From Pseudopyrenochaeta lycopersici (lineage: Eukaryota; Ascomycota; Dothideomycetes; Pleosporales; Pseudopyrenochaetaceae), in contig NHZP01000061.1 of the NCBI GenBank assembly GCA_003313425.1, forward strand, positions 237,353 through 301,352: DNA of 64,000 nucleotides. The letters are read 5' to 3'. The notes below the pieces were generated by a model. That model made no database searches. It was not told where the DNA came from and worked only from the letters and a program-made list of their open reading frames with translations. Positions within the stretch are counted from its first letter, which is position 1, and each line of letters starts with the position of its first letter. Both the position numbers and the translations under genes were made by a program. Shown here one piece after another: positions 1 through 8,555 of the stretch.

Positions 1-396
1 GTGTCCTGCCCGCCCCCCGTGTCTATGTTCATAGACCAATTAGATCGAAGATCAAAGCGTGCCACACCATGTCAGATGACCACACGTCCGTGCTTTGCTG
101 TGGTTACTAAGTGCAGCGCCCCTAGTCTTTAAAAAGACTAACACTCCGTTGCGATCTCCAATCGCGGGCTCTGCTTACAGGTAAAGTGTCAGGGGTCAAG
201 GAGCACGGGGCTCCTCGACCACTTGACAACTTTCTAGTGAAAGGAATCATATATACGCAAAACGCCACACTAGAAAGTTGTCGGAGGGGCCCGTGCCCCA
301 ACTCGACCCATGTCTGCGCTCTCTCGAGCCACACCCCCATGTGACCCAGCCTGTCTTCCAGCCACAGGGAAAATGAACTTACGCAATTTTTTTTTT
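1..396 (+). ncRNA. Structured RNA element R1 (5' end outside window)
   Basis: Helices seen: H1 GTCTAT/ATAGAC; H2 GATC/GATC; P3 GCCACA/TGTGGT; H7 AGTCTT/AAGACT; H9 GCGAT/ATCGC; H10 GGAGC/GCTCC; core 227-280 (long form); terminal hairpin AAATG..GCAATTT followed by a T-run ending at 396. The missing 5' part is seen in the overlap copy at 63109. Confidence 0.6.
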
Positions 397-611
397 GAGA
401 GTTGGTATTCCATCCCAGGGAGGGCTCACACCATTAACAAATTCAGCCTACGCTACCAACCCATTTACATCCCACACTGTGTACTGTAAACACATCAGAA
501 TACAATAACATATAAATAATACAAATCTGTATACTTCCAACGAGAAGTAGAAAACACGATGCTCCCTACATCAGCATGCGCCCAACCGCAAACACCTACC
601 AGTGTCACATA
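397..611. other. AT-rich filler, cassette 1
   Basis: Lies between the RNA T-run and the stop codon of the KESG gene. No ORF is supported. It contains the post-terminator hairpin seen in every cassette and then AT-rich sequence. Confidence 0.6.
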
Positions 612-1410
612 TCAACATCGTAAGACTCGCTGACGAGGACATGACAGCCAGTCTTCGCCTCCCGGGTGTACTTTTCCTACGGCATCGCTGATCCCAGCAA
701 ACCAACCAGACATTTTATCTGGATATACACAAGAAAACGCATCCCAACGTTCAAACCTGGAGTGAACCCCCAACACTTCGCTACACGGCTTGCACACAGC
801 CTGTAAATGGCATTCGCATAACGAGCCGCTAGAGAGACCCCCCAGGTCCAACAGAACGAACAACATACTAATAAGAGTAGCATCCGCAGCCTGCCCATCC
901 GGCAAGACAATAAGAGGCAGCACCCGCTGCAGAAACACATCGAATGTCTGCACAGAAAGCTTCGCAAACGCAACAAGGCTCCGCACTTCGCCATTCTGGA
1001 CAACGTCCACCTTTACCACAAAGAGTGCGCATCGACAACCATCACTTGCGCAAAACTCCATGTAGTCCTCTAGACAAGATGCGTGTTGTTCGTCCACGCA
1101 CTGCTGAGGAGGCTTCCCGCTCTCCTTGGTGCACCACCAACGCACCTCGCCATTGAGTGCAAGGTGGCAGGTAATCGAAACACCGCGTTCTACAAACACT
1201 ACACCTACGTCAGATGATCTTGTTTTTAACTTCTACAGTAAAAAGATCAAGACACCTACGGGGCACGTGATCCCTCACAGCCTGAAAAGTATTACCGCTC
1301 CACACAGAAGGAACCCCTCTTTCACCTACACGTAAAGTGTACGGGCAAAATACAACGGATGGTCTACCAACCGTACCTACCAGAAACCTTTGTCCAGGCC
1401 GCGACACCAT
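612..1410 (-). CDS. KESG-family protein, cassette 1
   Basis: Unrecognised family. Exon 1 is 1410-1260 and exon 2 is 1198-612; the 61-nt intron has donor GTAGGT and acceptor after CTGACGTAGGTGTAG. Both exons join in phase 1, giving 245 residues. Visible motifs are WWCTKESG, C-x4-H-x2-C (QCVDEQHASC), CEC....C..C and WFAGISDAVG. The TATA box is near 1516-1521 and the cap-like CATCCATG near 1482. The start is the first ATG of the exon that keeps frame with exon 2 and sits in the GCGATGG-type context used by its relatives. The cysteines and histidine suggest zinc binding; no signal peptide or membrane segment is seen. A second, frameshifted reading begins at 63749. Confidence 0.8.
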
Positions 1411-1533
1411 CGCTATCACATATACTCCCTAGGAACAAGAGAAGAAGACAAGCGCTACACGCTAATGCTACACAAGCACCACATCCATGGATGATATAAA
1501 GACAAGAAAAGACTCTTATATGTCCCTCCAGAC

Positions 1534-1955
1534 CTTGCGCAACGCCAAGAGCACCTAGTCCCTAGCAGGCAATGTGGTGCCCCGTCCCTGCGTCCATGTT
1601 CATAGACCAATCAGACTGACGTTCTGAAAAAGAGTGGGCAAGCAGTGATCATCTGACCCACACAGTCCGTGCTCTGCTTTGCTTACAGGGGACAGCGCCT
1701 CTAGGCTTTAAAAAGCCTAACCCTTCGGTACTCCCTCCAGTCGTAGGCTCTGCTTACAGTAAAGTGTCAGGGGTCAAGGAGCGCAAGGCTCCTGACCACT
1801 TGACAACTTTCTAGTGAAAGGAATCATATATAGGCAAAACGCCACACTAGAAAGTTGAGTCGGGGCCCGTGCCCCCTCCATGCGCCACACTCCATGTGAC
1901 CTGGGATCGCCTCCAGCCACAACAAAATTGGACTTAGCCAATTTTTTATTTTTTT
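1534..1955 (+). ncRNA. Structured RNA element R2 (reference description)
   Basis: Helices in order: an outer stem near TTGCGC; CTAGTCCCTAG; H0 around GGCA; H1 (hairpin ending ATAGACC); H2 CAGA/TCTG overlapping a CCAAT box; P3 GCAAGCAG/CTGCTTTGC enclosing H4 GATC/GACC and H5 GCAC-like/GTGC; H6 GGGGAC..GCCTC; H7 TAGGCTTT/AAAGCCTA; H8 CC-TTC-GG; H9; H10 GGAGC-GCAAG-GCTCC inside GTCA/TGAC; core 1804-1857; GGGGC/GCCCC; CTGG/CCAG; terminal hairpin AAAATTGG/CCAATTTT and a T-run. The same layout recurs in all cassettes with different but complementary stem bases. This supports RNA (or single-strand DNA) structure. The T-run favours plus-strand Pol III-type transcription; wobble pairs do not settle the strand. 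The family is unrecognised. Confidence 0.65.
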
Positions 1956-2248
1956 CTGAGAGATGGTGTTCCATCCTGAGGGCTCCCACACCCTTACTGA
2001 CCAAGCTGCGCACCACAAATTCTGATTTGTTGTAAGGGCCCTGCCATTACTACATTAATACTCTTTTCGAAGAGATAAAAATAATTACACTGCTAGTATA
2101 ACAAACATACCTAGGACGCTACACTACTACTACACACCGATGCGGATTCCTGCACCTATGATTACTAAAAACACACGTGGATTACAAGATCACACCATTG
2201 TTAACAATACCATAGTATACTCCGTACCTTAGATAAACATGATGCCAC
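1956..2248. other. AT-rich filler, cassette 2
   Basis: Non-coding stretch of about 290 bp downstream of the KESG stop codon. It starts with the conserved block carrying GAGGG..CCCTT just after the RNA T-run. No gene seen. Confidence 0.55.
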
Positions 2249-3025
2249 CTACAGACTGGAACAGGAAAGCCACTCACACCGCAAGGGATGGACTTCTCCT
2301 ACCGCATCGCTGCGTCCAGCAAACCACACGGACTCTCCAAAAGGCCATACACAATGGAATCGGTCTAGACGAACAAACCTTTGAGATTTATAAGATAAAA
2401 ACCCACAAGGCTCACATGCCCTGTGCAGCGTACACGCGCAGTCCACGCTGGTGCTATACCATCCATTGTCTAACAACTGAAGCACTTCGTCAACAACAGA
2501 AGCCTCCGCCCTCTGCCCTCCAGGTAGTATAAGAAGAGGTAAAATGCGCTGTACAAGCACATCAAGTCCCTCTATTGAGAGCTCCGCAAACGCAACAAAG
2601 CTCCGCTCCACCCCATACAAGCGTGCGTCTACCTTGAGCACAAGGAGCGACTGTCGAATAAATCTCTGCGCATAACGTTCCTTGTAGTCTTCCGGACATA
2701 ATCTGCGCTTATGAGAAAGGCATTGGATAGGAAGGCATCCGCTTTCTTTGGTGAGCCACCAAGACTGTTCTCCCGACAATTCCATACAGAAGGTAAGGGA
2801 CACAGCTTGCTCCACCAGCTCTATTATTCTATTAGTTGGGGAAGCCCAACCTAACGAAAGAAGTACATACTTACTAGGAATGTGCCTCCGCACCTCTTGA
2901 ATGTTTGCCGCTGTCCCAGGGAAGGGGGAGCCCCTCTGACCCGGCCGAAGCTGGTCGAGTGACAGTAAATCACCATCACCAACAGCCTTGACCAGGCTAG
3001 TTCCCTGCCCGGTATACGATGCCAT
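2249..3025 (-). CDS. KESG-family protein, block A copy 1
   Basis: Exon 1 is 3025-2875 and exon 2 is 2820-2249. The 54-nt intron (donor GTAAGTATG, acceptor after AATAATAG) is in frame and stop-free, so the unspliced form is also open. The spliced protein has 240 residues: WW at 71-72, TKESG at 74-78, C84/C92 with a nearby histidine, C178xC180, C186 and C189, and SDAVG at 221-225. TATA box at 3081-3088; cap-like ACTCCGTG near 3050. The protein is identical to those at 6988-7764 and 30638-31414. Function unknown; a zinc-binding intracellular protein is an inference from the cysteines. Confidence 0.82.
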   Translation of the reverse strand: MASYTGQGTSLVKAVGDGDLLSLDQLRPGQRGSPFPGTAANIQEVRRHIPSKYVLLSLGWASPTNRIIELVEQAVSLTFCMELSGEQSWWLTKESGCLPIQCLSHKRRLCPEDYKERYAQRFIRQSLLVLKVDARLYGVERSFVAFAELSIEGLDVLVQRILPLLILPGGQRAEASVVDEVLQLLDNGWYSTSVDCACTLHRACEPCGFLSYKSQRFVRLDRFHCVWPFGESVWFAGRSDAVGEVHPLRCEWLSCSSL

Positions 3026-3100
3026 CGCAATGAAGTTTTAAAAAACACACTCCGTGCCAACAGCAGAGACGCTGTTGTAGTTATATACATCTCTTCCTTG
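3022..3100 (-). promoter_or_regulatory. Gene promoter with TATA box and adjacent hairpin (example)
   Basis: Minus-strand reading: TATA box (3081-3088); inverted repeat AACAGC/GCTGTT; CACGGAGTGTG near 3045-3055; start codon at 3025. The same order recurs in most cassettes. The stem between TATA and the cap-like motif is replaced elsewhere by ACAGA/TCTGT or GGGGAG/CTCCCC. The structured RNA starts about 20 bp on the other side, so the TATA box could serve both directions; that is an inference. Confidence 0.6.
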
Positions 3101-3543
3101 TGCACCGCCAAGAGAAACTACTACATAGTACGCAACAGGGTGCCCACTCCATGCGTCTACATCCATAGACCAATCAGAAACCCGATTGAGAGGGTGGTGG
3201 GGCCAGGTGTGTCTCCCACGTGCAACACAAGGTCAGATGACCGCACTGCCCGTGCGTTGTGTTACTTACAGGGGGCAGAGGCCCTAAACTACTCGTAGTT
3301 TAACGCTCCGCTGCCTAGTCCCTAGGCGTGCCCTGCTTAACGGTAAAGCCGTCGTAGCCAGGAGCACAAGGCTCCCGACCACTTGACAACTTTCTAGTGA
3401 AAGGAATCATATATAGGCAAAACGCCACACTAGAAAGTTGAGGCCGGGCCCGTGCACCCCGTGTGCCACACCTCCATGTGACCCAGCATCGCCTCCAGCC
3501 ACAGTTCCTGTGGACTTAGCCAAAAATTTTGGGATTTTTTTTT
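3098..3543 (+). ncRNA. Structured RNA element R3
   Basis: H2 CAATC/GATTG; extra helix GTGGG/CCCAC; P3 AACACAA/TTGTGTT; H7 AAACTAC/GTAGTTT; H8 GC-TCC-GC; H9 GCCTAG/CTAGGC; H10 GGAGC/GCTCC; core 3387-3440; the 3' end is the variant CCTGTGGACTTAGCC followed by a T9 run. Confidence 0.6.
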
Positions 3544-4956
3544 GACTTACCGTTTTTTTTTTGGTTGTTCCACAACAATAACTTACCTTACTGAGTCCAA
3601 CTAAATTCATACGACGTTCCCCGTCTACTACCAATACGATACTCTTGCACTACCCTTATTATTATAAGGTATATTCCTAAAAAATTAAATAAAATTTAAA
3701 ATTCAATTATTCTAAGACACTTACTGTATAAGCGCTCCCGCCCTTACCATGCCAATTCTTAACATCGTAGCAAAACTTCGTTTATATACTGCATAAAAAA
3801 CACTCCCAGTTAACACTGAGATGCATCCGCATACCAACAACGCAGCCACTCGACCCCAAACGGGTACACTGTACCAGGAGCATCACTGACCCCAGCGAAC
3901 CACGCTGAGTCTTCGTTCGGACGTATGCAGTGAAATCTATCCCAACGCTCGAACCGCCACTGCTTTCTCGTGAGCGCCGCACAGCATACGCAACCTTCAT
4001 ACAAGGTACAACCACACAACGCGCTGCTAGAAAACCGCCCGTTCTCCAACGCAGCGCACACTGCGAGCAACAACTGCACATCTGCAGCGTGCCCTCCTGG
4101 CAACACCACAAGAGGCAACACACGTTGCACAAACACATCGAGTGTCTCTTCCGAGAGCCGAGCAAAGAAGACAATGCTCTGGCAGCGACCACTTATCGAG
4201 GTATCCACCTTAAAAACAAGCAAGGCCTGCCGACTATCGCCGAGGGAAATAGAATCAACATGGCCCCTAAGACATCCGTCATGTTGTTCCTCCACGCACT
4301 GCTGAGGAGGCTTCCCGCTCTCCCGAGTGAGCCACCACAATACGCGGCCATCTTCTCTATTATGGCACGTCATCGATATTCTTTGTTCCACAAGCTCTGT
4401 CCCAGAAAACAAAATCAAGTTAGTTAGTCATCTCTAACTTGTTTACAACGAAAAAGCGCCTACCGTGCAAGTGCTCCCGCACCCACTGTATATTAACATC
4501 AGTCCCTTCAAACGGCTCTCCGCGCACACCTGGTTCCAGTGTGTCTATCGACCGCCTCTTGGTGGAAGCAAGAGAACTCACTCCATGCGGCGACTCCATC
4601 ACCCATCGCAGTCAACGAGGAGTTGACCAAGGAAAGACACCACCTCCGTGAATGGAGGGAGGGCCTCCCGTCTTATACATCCAGCTCTTGCGCGCCGCCA
4701 AGATAGTCTAGTCCCTAGTAAGCACGAGTGTGCCTAGTCCCTGCGTCTACGTCCATAGACCAATCAGAAGTCCGATTGAAAAAAAGAGTGGCAAAGAAGC
4801 GTCATCTGACTCACACGGTCCGTGCTCTGCTCTGCTTACTAAGTACTTGCCCCTAAACTAATTCTAGTTTAACGCTCCGCTGCCCACTCCGTAGGCGTGA
4901 CAAGTTTAACGGTAAAGCCGTCGTAGCCAGGAGCACAAGGCTCCTGACCACTTGAC
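3387..4956. repeat. Cassette block B, copy 1 of 3
   Basis: Recurs at 14434-16003 and 19145-20714 (offsets 11,047 and 15,758). Beyond the right core the three copies continue as ATATACACAAG, ATATAGCACAAG and ATATAGGCTGCGCC. The exchange point is therefore inside the core. Confidence 0.85.
3810..4599 (-). CDS. KESG-family protein, block B copy 1
   Basis: Exon 1 is 4599-4464 and exon 2 is 4396-3810; the 67-nt intron has donor GTAGGC and acceptor GGGACAG. The protein has 240 residues. Motifs are WWLTRESG (K replaced by R), QCVEEQHDGC, CGC....C..C and WFAGVSDAPG in place of SDAVG. TATA box at 4673-4679. An in-frame ATG lies one codon upstream (4602). The same gene occurs at 14857-15646 and 19568-20357. 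A GTAAGT donor lies downstream of the stop near 3725, so the transcript may be spliced again in its 3' part. Confidence 0.8.
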
Positions 4957-5107
4957 AACTTTCTAGTGAAAGGAATCATATATACACAAGAAAGTTGACA
5001 GAATGGGCCCGTGCCCATCACAACCCGTCTGTGCGCAGAACCCGCCACAGCTAACGTGACCCTGCGTGACTGTCAGCCACAGGGAAATTGGACTTAGCCA
5101 ATTTTTT
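4688..5107 (+). ncRNA. Structured RNA element R4
   Basis: H2 CAATC/GATTG; H5 CACGG/CCGTG; H7 AAACTA/TAGTTT; H8 GC-TCC-GC; H10 GGAGC/GCTCC; core 4956-4997 is the short form lacking the inner GGC..GCC hairpin; terminal AAATTGG/CCAATTT then T7. Confidence 0.6.
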
Positions 5108-5400
5108 GAAGACTCGATGTTCCATCCTGAGGGCTCCCACCCTTACTAACCAAGCTCCGCCATACAAATTCTTTGTTACTCTTCCTACTGCCGTATAACC
5201 CCTACATTATAACGTTAGTATATATTAGACTAAATAGTAACTCAATTTTCAAGGAAAATAAATAAAATAAAAGACATATACAACACATACTTGCTATTCA
5301 AAAATCTACACCCATAACCATAGCTTTAAAGGCGCCACCGGTCCCTTACTAAGACATGACACTGACTGAATACGTCCTCCTATAACAACCTGCCTATTCT
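5108..5400. other. AT-rich filler, cassette 4
   Basis: About 290 bp of AT-rich sequence with no supported ORF between the RNA end and the KESG stop codon. Confidence 0.5.
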
Positions 5401-6185
5401 TCATAGCCGGCACGTTAACCACTGCTCTCCTTCCGGCTGCATTATCCCTACTGCATCACTGATCCTAATAAACCAATAAAGCTTTGACACCGGCCTTACA
5501 GAAGAAAATCCTTCTGAACGATTAAACCGCCGTTTTTCATAAGACACTGACTCGCACTCTTTGCAACGCTTATCGAGCTTGCACCCGCAGTCCACGGAAG
5601 TTCCATAACACCCAAGGTCTAACCCGTAAAACACTGTAGTAACAACAGAGACATCCGCCGTCTTGCCGGAGGGCAATACGAGAAGAGGTAGGACGCGCTG
5701 CACAACCACCTCCAGTACCTCTACCGAGAGCTTCGCAAAAGTAACATGGCTCCGCACCACCCTATCCTGATGGAGCGCCTCCACCTTGAGGACCAGGAGC
5801 GACTGCCGGGTAACCCCCTCTGCACACAGTTCCTTGTGGTACTGTAAACACTCCGTGTGCTTCTGAGAAACGCATTCGCGAGGAAGCCGTCCACTCTCTT
5901 TGGTCACCCACCAAGATTGTCTCCCCGACAAATCCAAGGAGAGAGTGAGAGAAATACCGCGTTTCATGAATACTGCACTCATGTCAGATAGGCTCCCCTA
6001 CTGCCATCGCCAACGACACAAAGAGATCACCTACCCGGCACGTGACCCCTCACTACGTTAAACTCTGCCTCTGTCTCTACCGACACCGCGCAAGAAGATC
6101 CTTCTTGCAGCCCATCTATCGTCGATGGGAGGATAGGGGTGCCAGCGAAACCCGCCTCAGCCTCTTGCCCAGTGTGCGATGCCAT
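5401..6185 (-). CDS. KESG-family protein, cassette 4
   Basis: Exon 1 is 6185-6035 (151 nt) and exon 2 is 5972-5401 (572 nt), the same exon sizes as block A. The 62-nt intron has donor GTAGGTGA and acceptor after CTGACATGAGTGCAG. The protein has 240 residues with WWVTKESG, ECVSQKHTEC, CGC....C..C and a variant WFIRISDAVG. The start is in GCGATGGC context. TATA box near 6253-6259, with GGGGAG/CTCCCC beside it. Single copy in the window. Confidence 0.8.
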
Positions 6186-6276
6186 CGCAGTGTAGAAAAG
6201 ATGAAACTACACAAAGTAGAACACTCCGTGCGCGGGGAGGGGGCTCCCCTCTTTTATATGTCGATGTCTATGCTGT

Positions 6277-6694
6277 CTTTGCCAAGAGACACTAGTCCCT
6301 AGCAGGCAATAATGTGCCCCTTCCATGCTGTCTACGTTCATAGACCAATCACAGTACTGATTGAGAGAAAAGTGGGCAAGCAGTGATCATCTGACCCGCG
6401 ACGTCCGTGCTCTGCTTTGCTTACAGGGGCTTTTGCCTCTAGCCTCTAAAGAGCCTAACCCTTCGGTACTCCCTCCAGTCGTGGCAACGCATACAATGTA
6501 AAGTGTCAGGGGTCAAGGAGCGCAAGGCTCCTGACCACTTGACAACTTTCTAGTGAAAGGAATCATATATAGGCAAAACGCCACACTAGAAAGTTGAGTC
6601 GGGGCCCGTGCCCCCTCCATGCGCCACACTCCATGTGACCTGGGATCGCCTCCAGCCACAACAAAATTGGACTTAGCCAATTTTTTATTTTTTT
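6277..6694 (+). ncRNA. Structured RNA element R5
   Basis: H2 CAATCA/TGATTG; P3 GCAAGCAG/CTGCTTTGC; H7 with CTCT/AGAG; H8 CC-TTC-GG; H10 GGAGC/GCTCC; core 6543-6596; terminal AAAATTGG/CCAATTTT plus T-run. Confidence 0.6.
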
Positions 6695-6987
6695 CTGAGA
6701 GATGGTGTTCCATCCTGAGGGCTCCCACACCCTTACTGACCAAGCTGCGCACCACAAATTCTGATTTGTTGTAAGGGCCCTGCCATTACTACATTAATAC
6801 TCTTTTCGAAGAGATAAAAATAATTACACTGCTAGTATAACAAACATACCTAGGACGCTACACTACTACTACACACCGATGCGGATTCCTGCACCTATGA
6901 TTACTAAAAACACACGTGGATTACAAGATCACACCATTGTTAACAATACCATAGTATACTCCGTACCTTAGATAAACATGATGCCAC

Positions 6988-7764
6988 CTACAGACTGGAA
7001 CAGGAAAGCCACTCACACCGCAAGGGATGGACTTCTCCTACCGCATCGCTGCGTCCAGCAAACCACACGGACTCTCCAAAAGGCCATACACAATGGAATC
7101 GGTCTAGACGAACAAACCTTTGAGATTTATAAGATAAAAACCCACAAGGCTCACATGCCCTGTGCAGCGTACACGCGCAGTCCACGCTGGTGCTATACCA
7201 TCCATTGTCTAACAACTGAAGCACTTCGTCAACAACAGAAGCCTCCGCCCTCTGCCCTCCAGGTAGTATAAGAAGAGGTAAAATGCGCTGTACAAGCACA
7301 TCAAGTCCCTCTATTGAGAGCTCCGCAAACGCAACAAAGCTCCGCTCCACCCCATACAAGCGTGCGTCTACCTTGAGCACAAGGAGCGACTGTCGAATAA
7401 ATCTCTGCGCATAACGTTCCTTGTAGTCTTCCGGACATAATCTGCGCTTATGAGAAAGGCATTGGATAGGAAGGCATCCGCTTTCTTTGGTGAGCCACCA
7501 AGACTGTTCTCCCGACAATTCCATACAGAAGGTAAGGGACACAGCTTGCTCCACCAGCTCTATTATTCTATTAGTTGGGGAAGCCCAACCTAACGAAAGA
7601 AGTACATACTTACTAGGAATGTGCCTCCGCACCTCTTGAATGTTTGCCGCTGTCCCAGGGAAGGGGGAGCCCCTCTGACCCGGCCGAAGCTGGTCGAGTG
7701 ACAGTAAATCACCATCACCAACAGCCTTGACCAGGCTAGTTCCCTGCCCGGTATACGATGCCAT
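6988..7764 (-). CDS. KESG-family protein, block A copy 2
   Basis: Identical protein to 2249-3025, shifted by 4,739. Exons 7764-7614 and 7559-6988, 54-nt in-frame intron, TATA at 7820-7827. No differences were seen in the coding sequence, so duplication or gene conversion is recent. Confidence 0.82.
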   Translation of the reverse strand: MASYTGQGTSLVKAVGDGDLLSLDQLRPGQRGSPFPGTAANIQEVRRHIPSKYVLLSLGWASPTNRIIELVEQAVSLTFCMELSGEQSWWLTKESGCLPIQCLSHKRRLCPEDYKERYAQRFIRQSLLVLKVDARLYGVERSFVAFAELSIEGLDVLVQRILPLLILPGGQRAEASVVDEVLQLLDNGWYSTSVDCACTLHRACEPCGFLSYKSQRFVRLDRFHCVWPFGESVWFAGRSDAVGEVHPLRCEWLSCSSL

Positions 7765-7836
7765 CGCAATGAAGTTTTAAAAAACACACTCCGTGCCAAC
7801 AGCAGAGACGCTGTTGTAGTTATATACATCTCTTCC

Positions 7837-8278
7837 TTGTGCACCGCCAAGAGAAACTACTACATAGTACGCAACAGGGTGCCCACTCCATGCGTCTACA
7901 TCCATAGACCAATCAGAAACCCGATTGAGAGGGTGGTGGGGCCAGGTGTGTCTCCCACGTGCAACACAAGGTCAGATGACCGCACTGCCCGTGCGTTGTG
8001 TTACTTACAGGGGGCAGAGGCCCTAAACTACTCGTAGTTTAACGCTCCGCTGCCTAGTCCCTAGGCGTGCCCTGCTTAACGGTAAAGCCGTCGTAGCCAG
8101 GAGCACAAGGCTCCCGACCACTTGACAACTTTCTAGTGAAAGGAATCATATATAGGCGGAACGCCACACTAGAAAGTTGATTTCTGGTCTGTGCGCGAAA
8201 TCCGCGCCACACCCAGGTGACTCTGCATGGCCTCCAGCCACTGTGAAATTGGACTTAGCCAATTTTTTATTTTTTTTT
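7837..8278 (+). ncRNA. Structured RNA element R6 (chimeric relative of R3)
   Basis: The 5' half is identical to R3 as far as the core at 8126-8179. Beyond it the sequence changes: inner hairpin GGCGGAACGCC, then GTGCGCG/CGCGCCAC in place of R3's 3' domain, then AAATTGG/CCAATTT and a T-run. This is a clear 5'/3' swap at the core. Confidence 0.6.
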
Positions 8279-8555
8279 GATGTTCCATCCCAAGGGCGCC
8301 CACACCCTTCCTGACCAAGCTACGCACCACAACTTCTTCGTTCCTCGAATAGCCATACCATTACTACATTAGTACCTATTCCTATATATACTATACTAAA
8401 GAATATTAGTCTATAATCATAATCTCATAGCGTAATACATGAAATACTTCATCCTACTAACGTACCGTTTCTACTACCTTAGCATACTCCATATACACGC
8501 TTAACCATGAAAGGAACCTACAACTACTATGTTACTATAACATATGGCAACTTAA

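Larger units (their letters stand above)
1..866. repeat. Terminal overlap, left copy
   Basis: Bases 1 to about 866 recur at 63135-64000. The differences are single-base indels, mostly in short homopolymers: a run of six versus seven C near the start, GATC versus GATCC, and CCCC versus CCC in the RNA. Core 1 (227-280) corresponds to core 41 (63365-63418), giving a period of about 63,138 bp, or exactly 40 cassettes. Indel-only divergence points to the same locus read twice, as at the ends of a circular contig, rather than an evolved duplication. Confidence 0.85.
1804..3387. repeat. Cassette block A, copy 1 of 3
   Basis: This core-to-core segment recurs at 6543-8126 and 30193-31776 (offsets 4,739 and 28,389). 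Left of the core the third copy has CCAGC/GCTGG in helix H10 where the first has GGAGC/GCTCC. Right of the far core each copy continues into a different RNA 3' half. The breakpoints therefore sit in or beside the core. Confidence 0.85.

Noticed and set aside
227..280. Core hairpin as a nanovirus/geminivirus-type rolling-circle origin
   Set aside because: No conserved nonanucleotide nick motif and no HUH Rep gene in the window. The idea of unit-length segments with a common stem-loop is kept only as an analogy.
1804..1857. Recurrent minus-strand ORFs of 60-120 codons containing MIPFTRKLSSG or ending LNFLVWRFAYI
   Set aside because: They are read from the conserved core inverted repeat and the RNA 3' half. 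Frame and remaining sequence vary between copies, stops are frequent, and conservation is explained by base pairing.
1534..1955. Hammerhead ribozyme suggested by GTCAGATGAC-like sequence in H4
   Set aside because: The catalytic CTGATGA and GAAA boxes do not occur in the required arrangement, and the loop sequence varies (ATCT, AGAT, AAAC, AAGT).
3663..3715. AT-rich filler as a replication origin
   Set aside because: Composition alone is not evidence. Filler sequence is not conserved between cassettes, and its changing length suggests a spacer.
3930..4427. 165-codon and 111-codon plus-strand ORFs opposite block B, and similar plus-strand ORFs elsewhere
   Set aside because: Shadows of the minus-strand KESG exons, with low-complexity composition, no promoter or intron signals and no conservation as protein in other cassettes.
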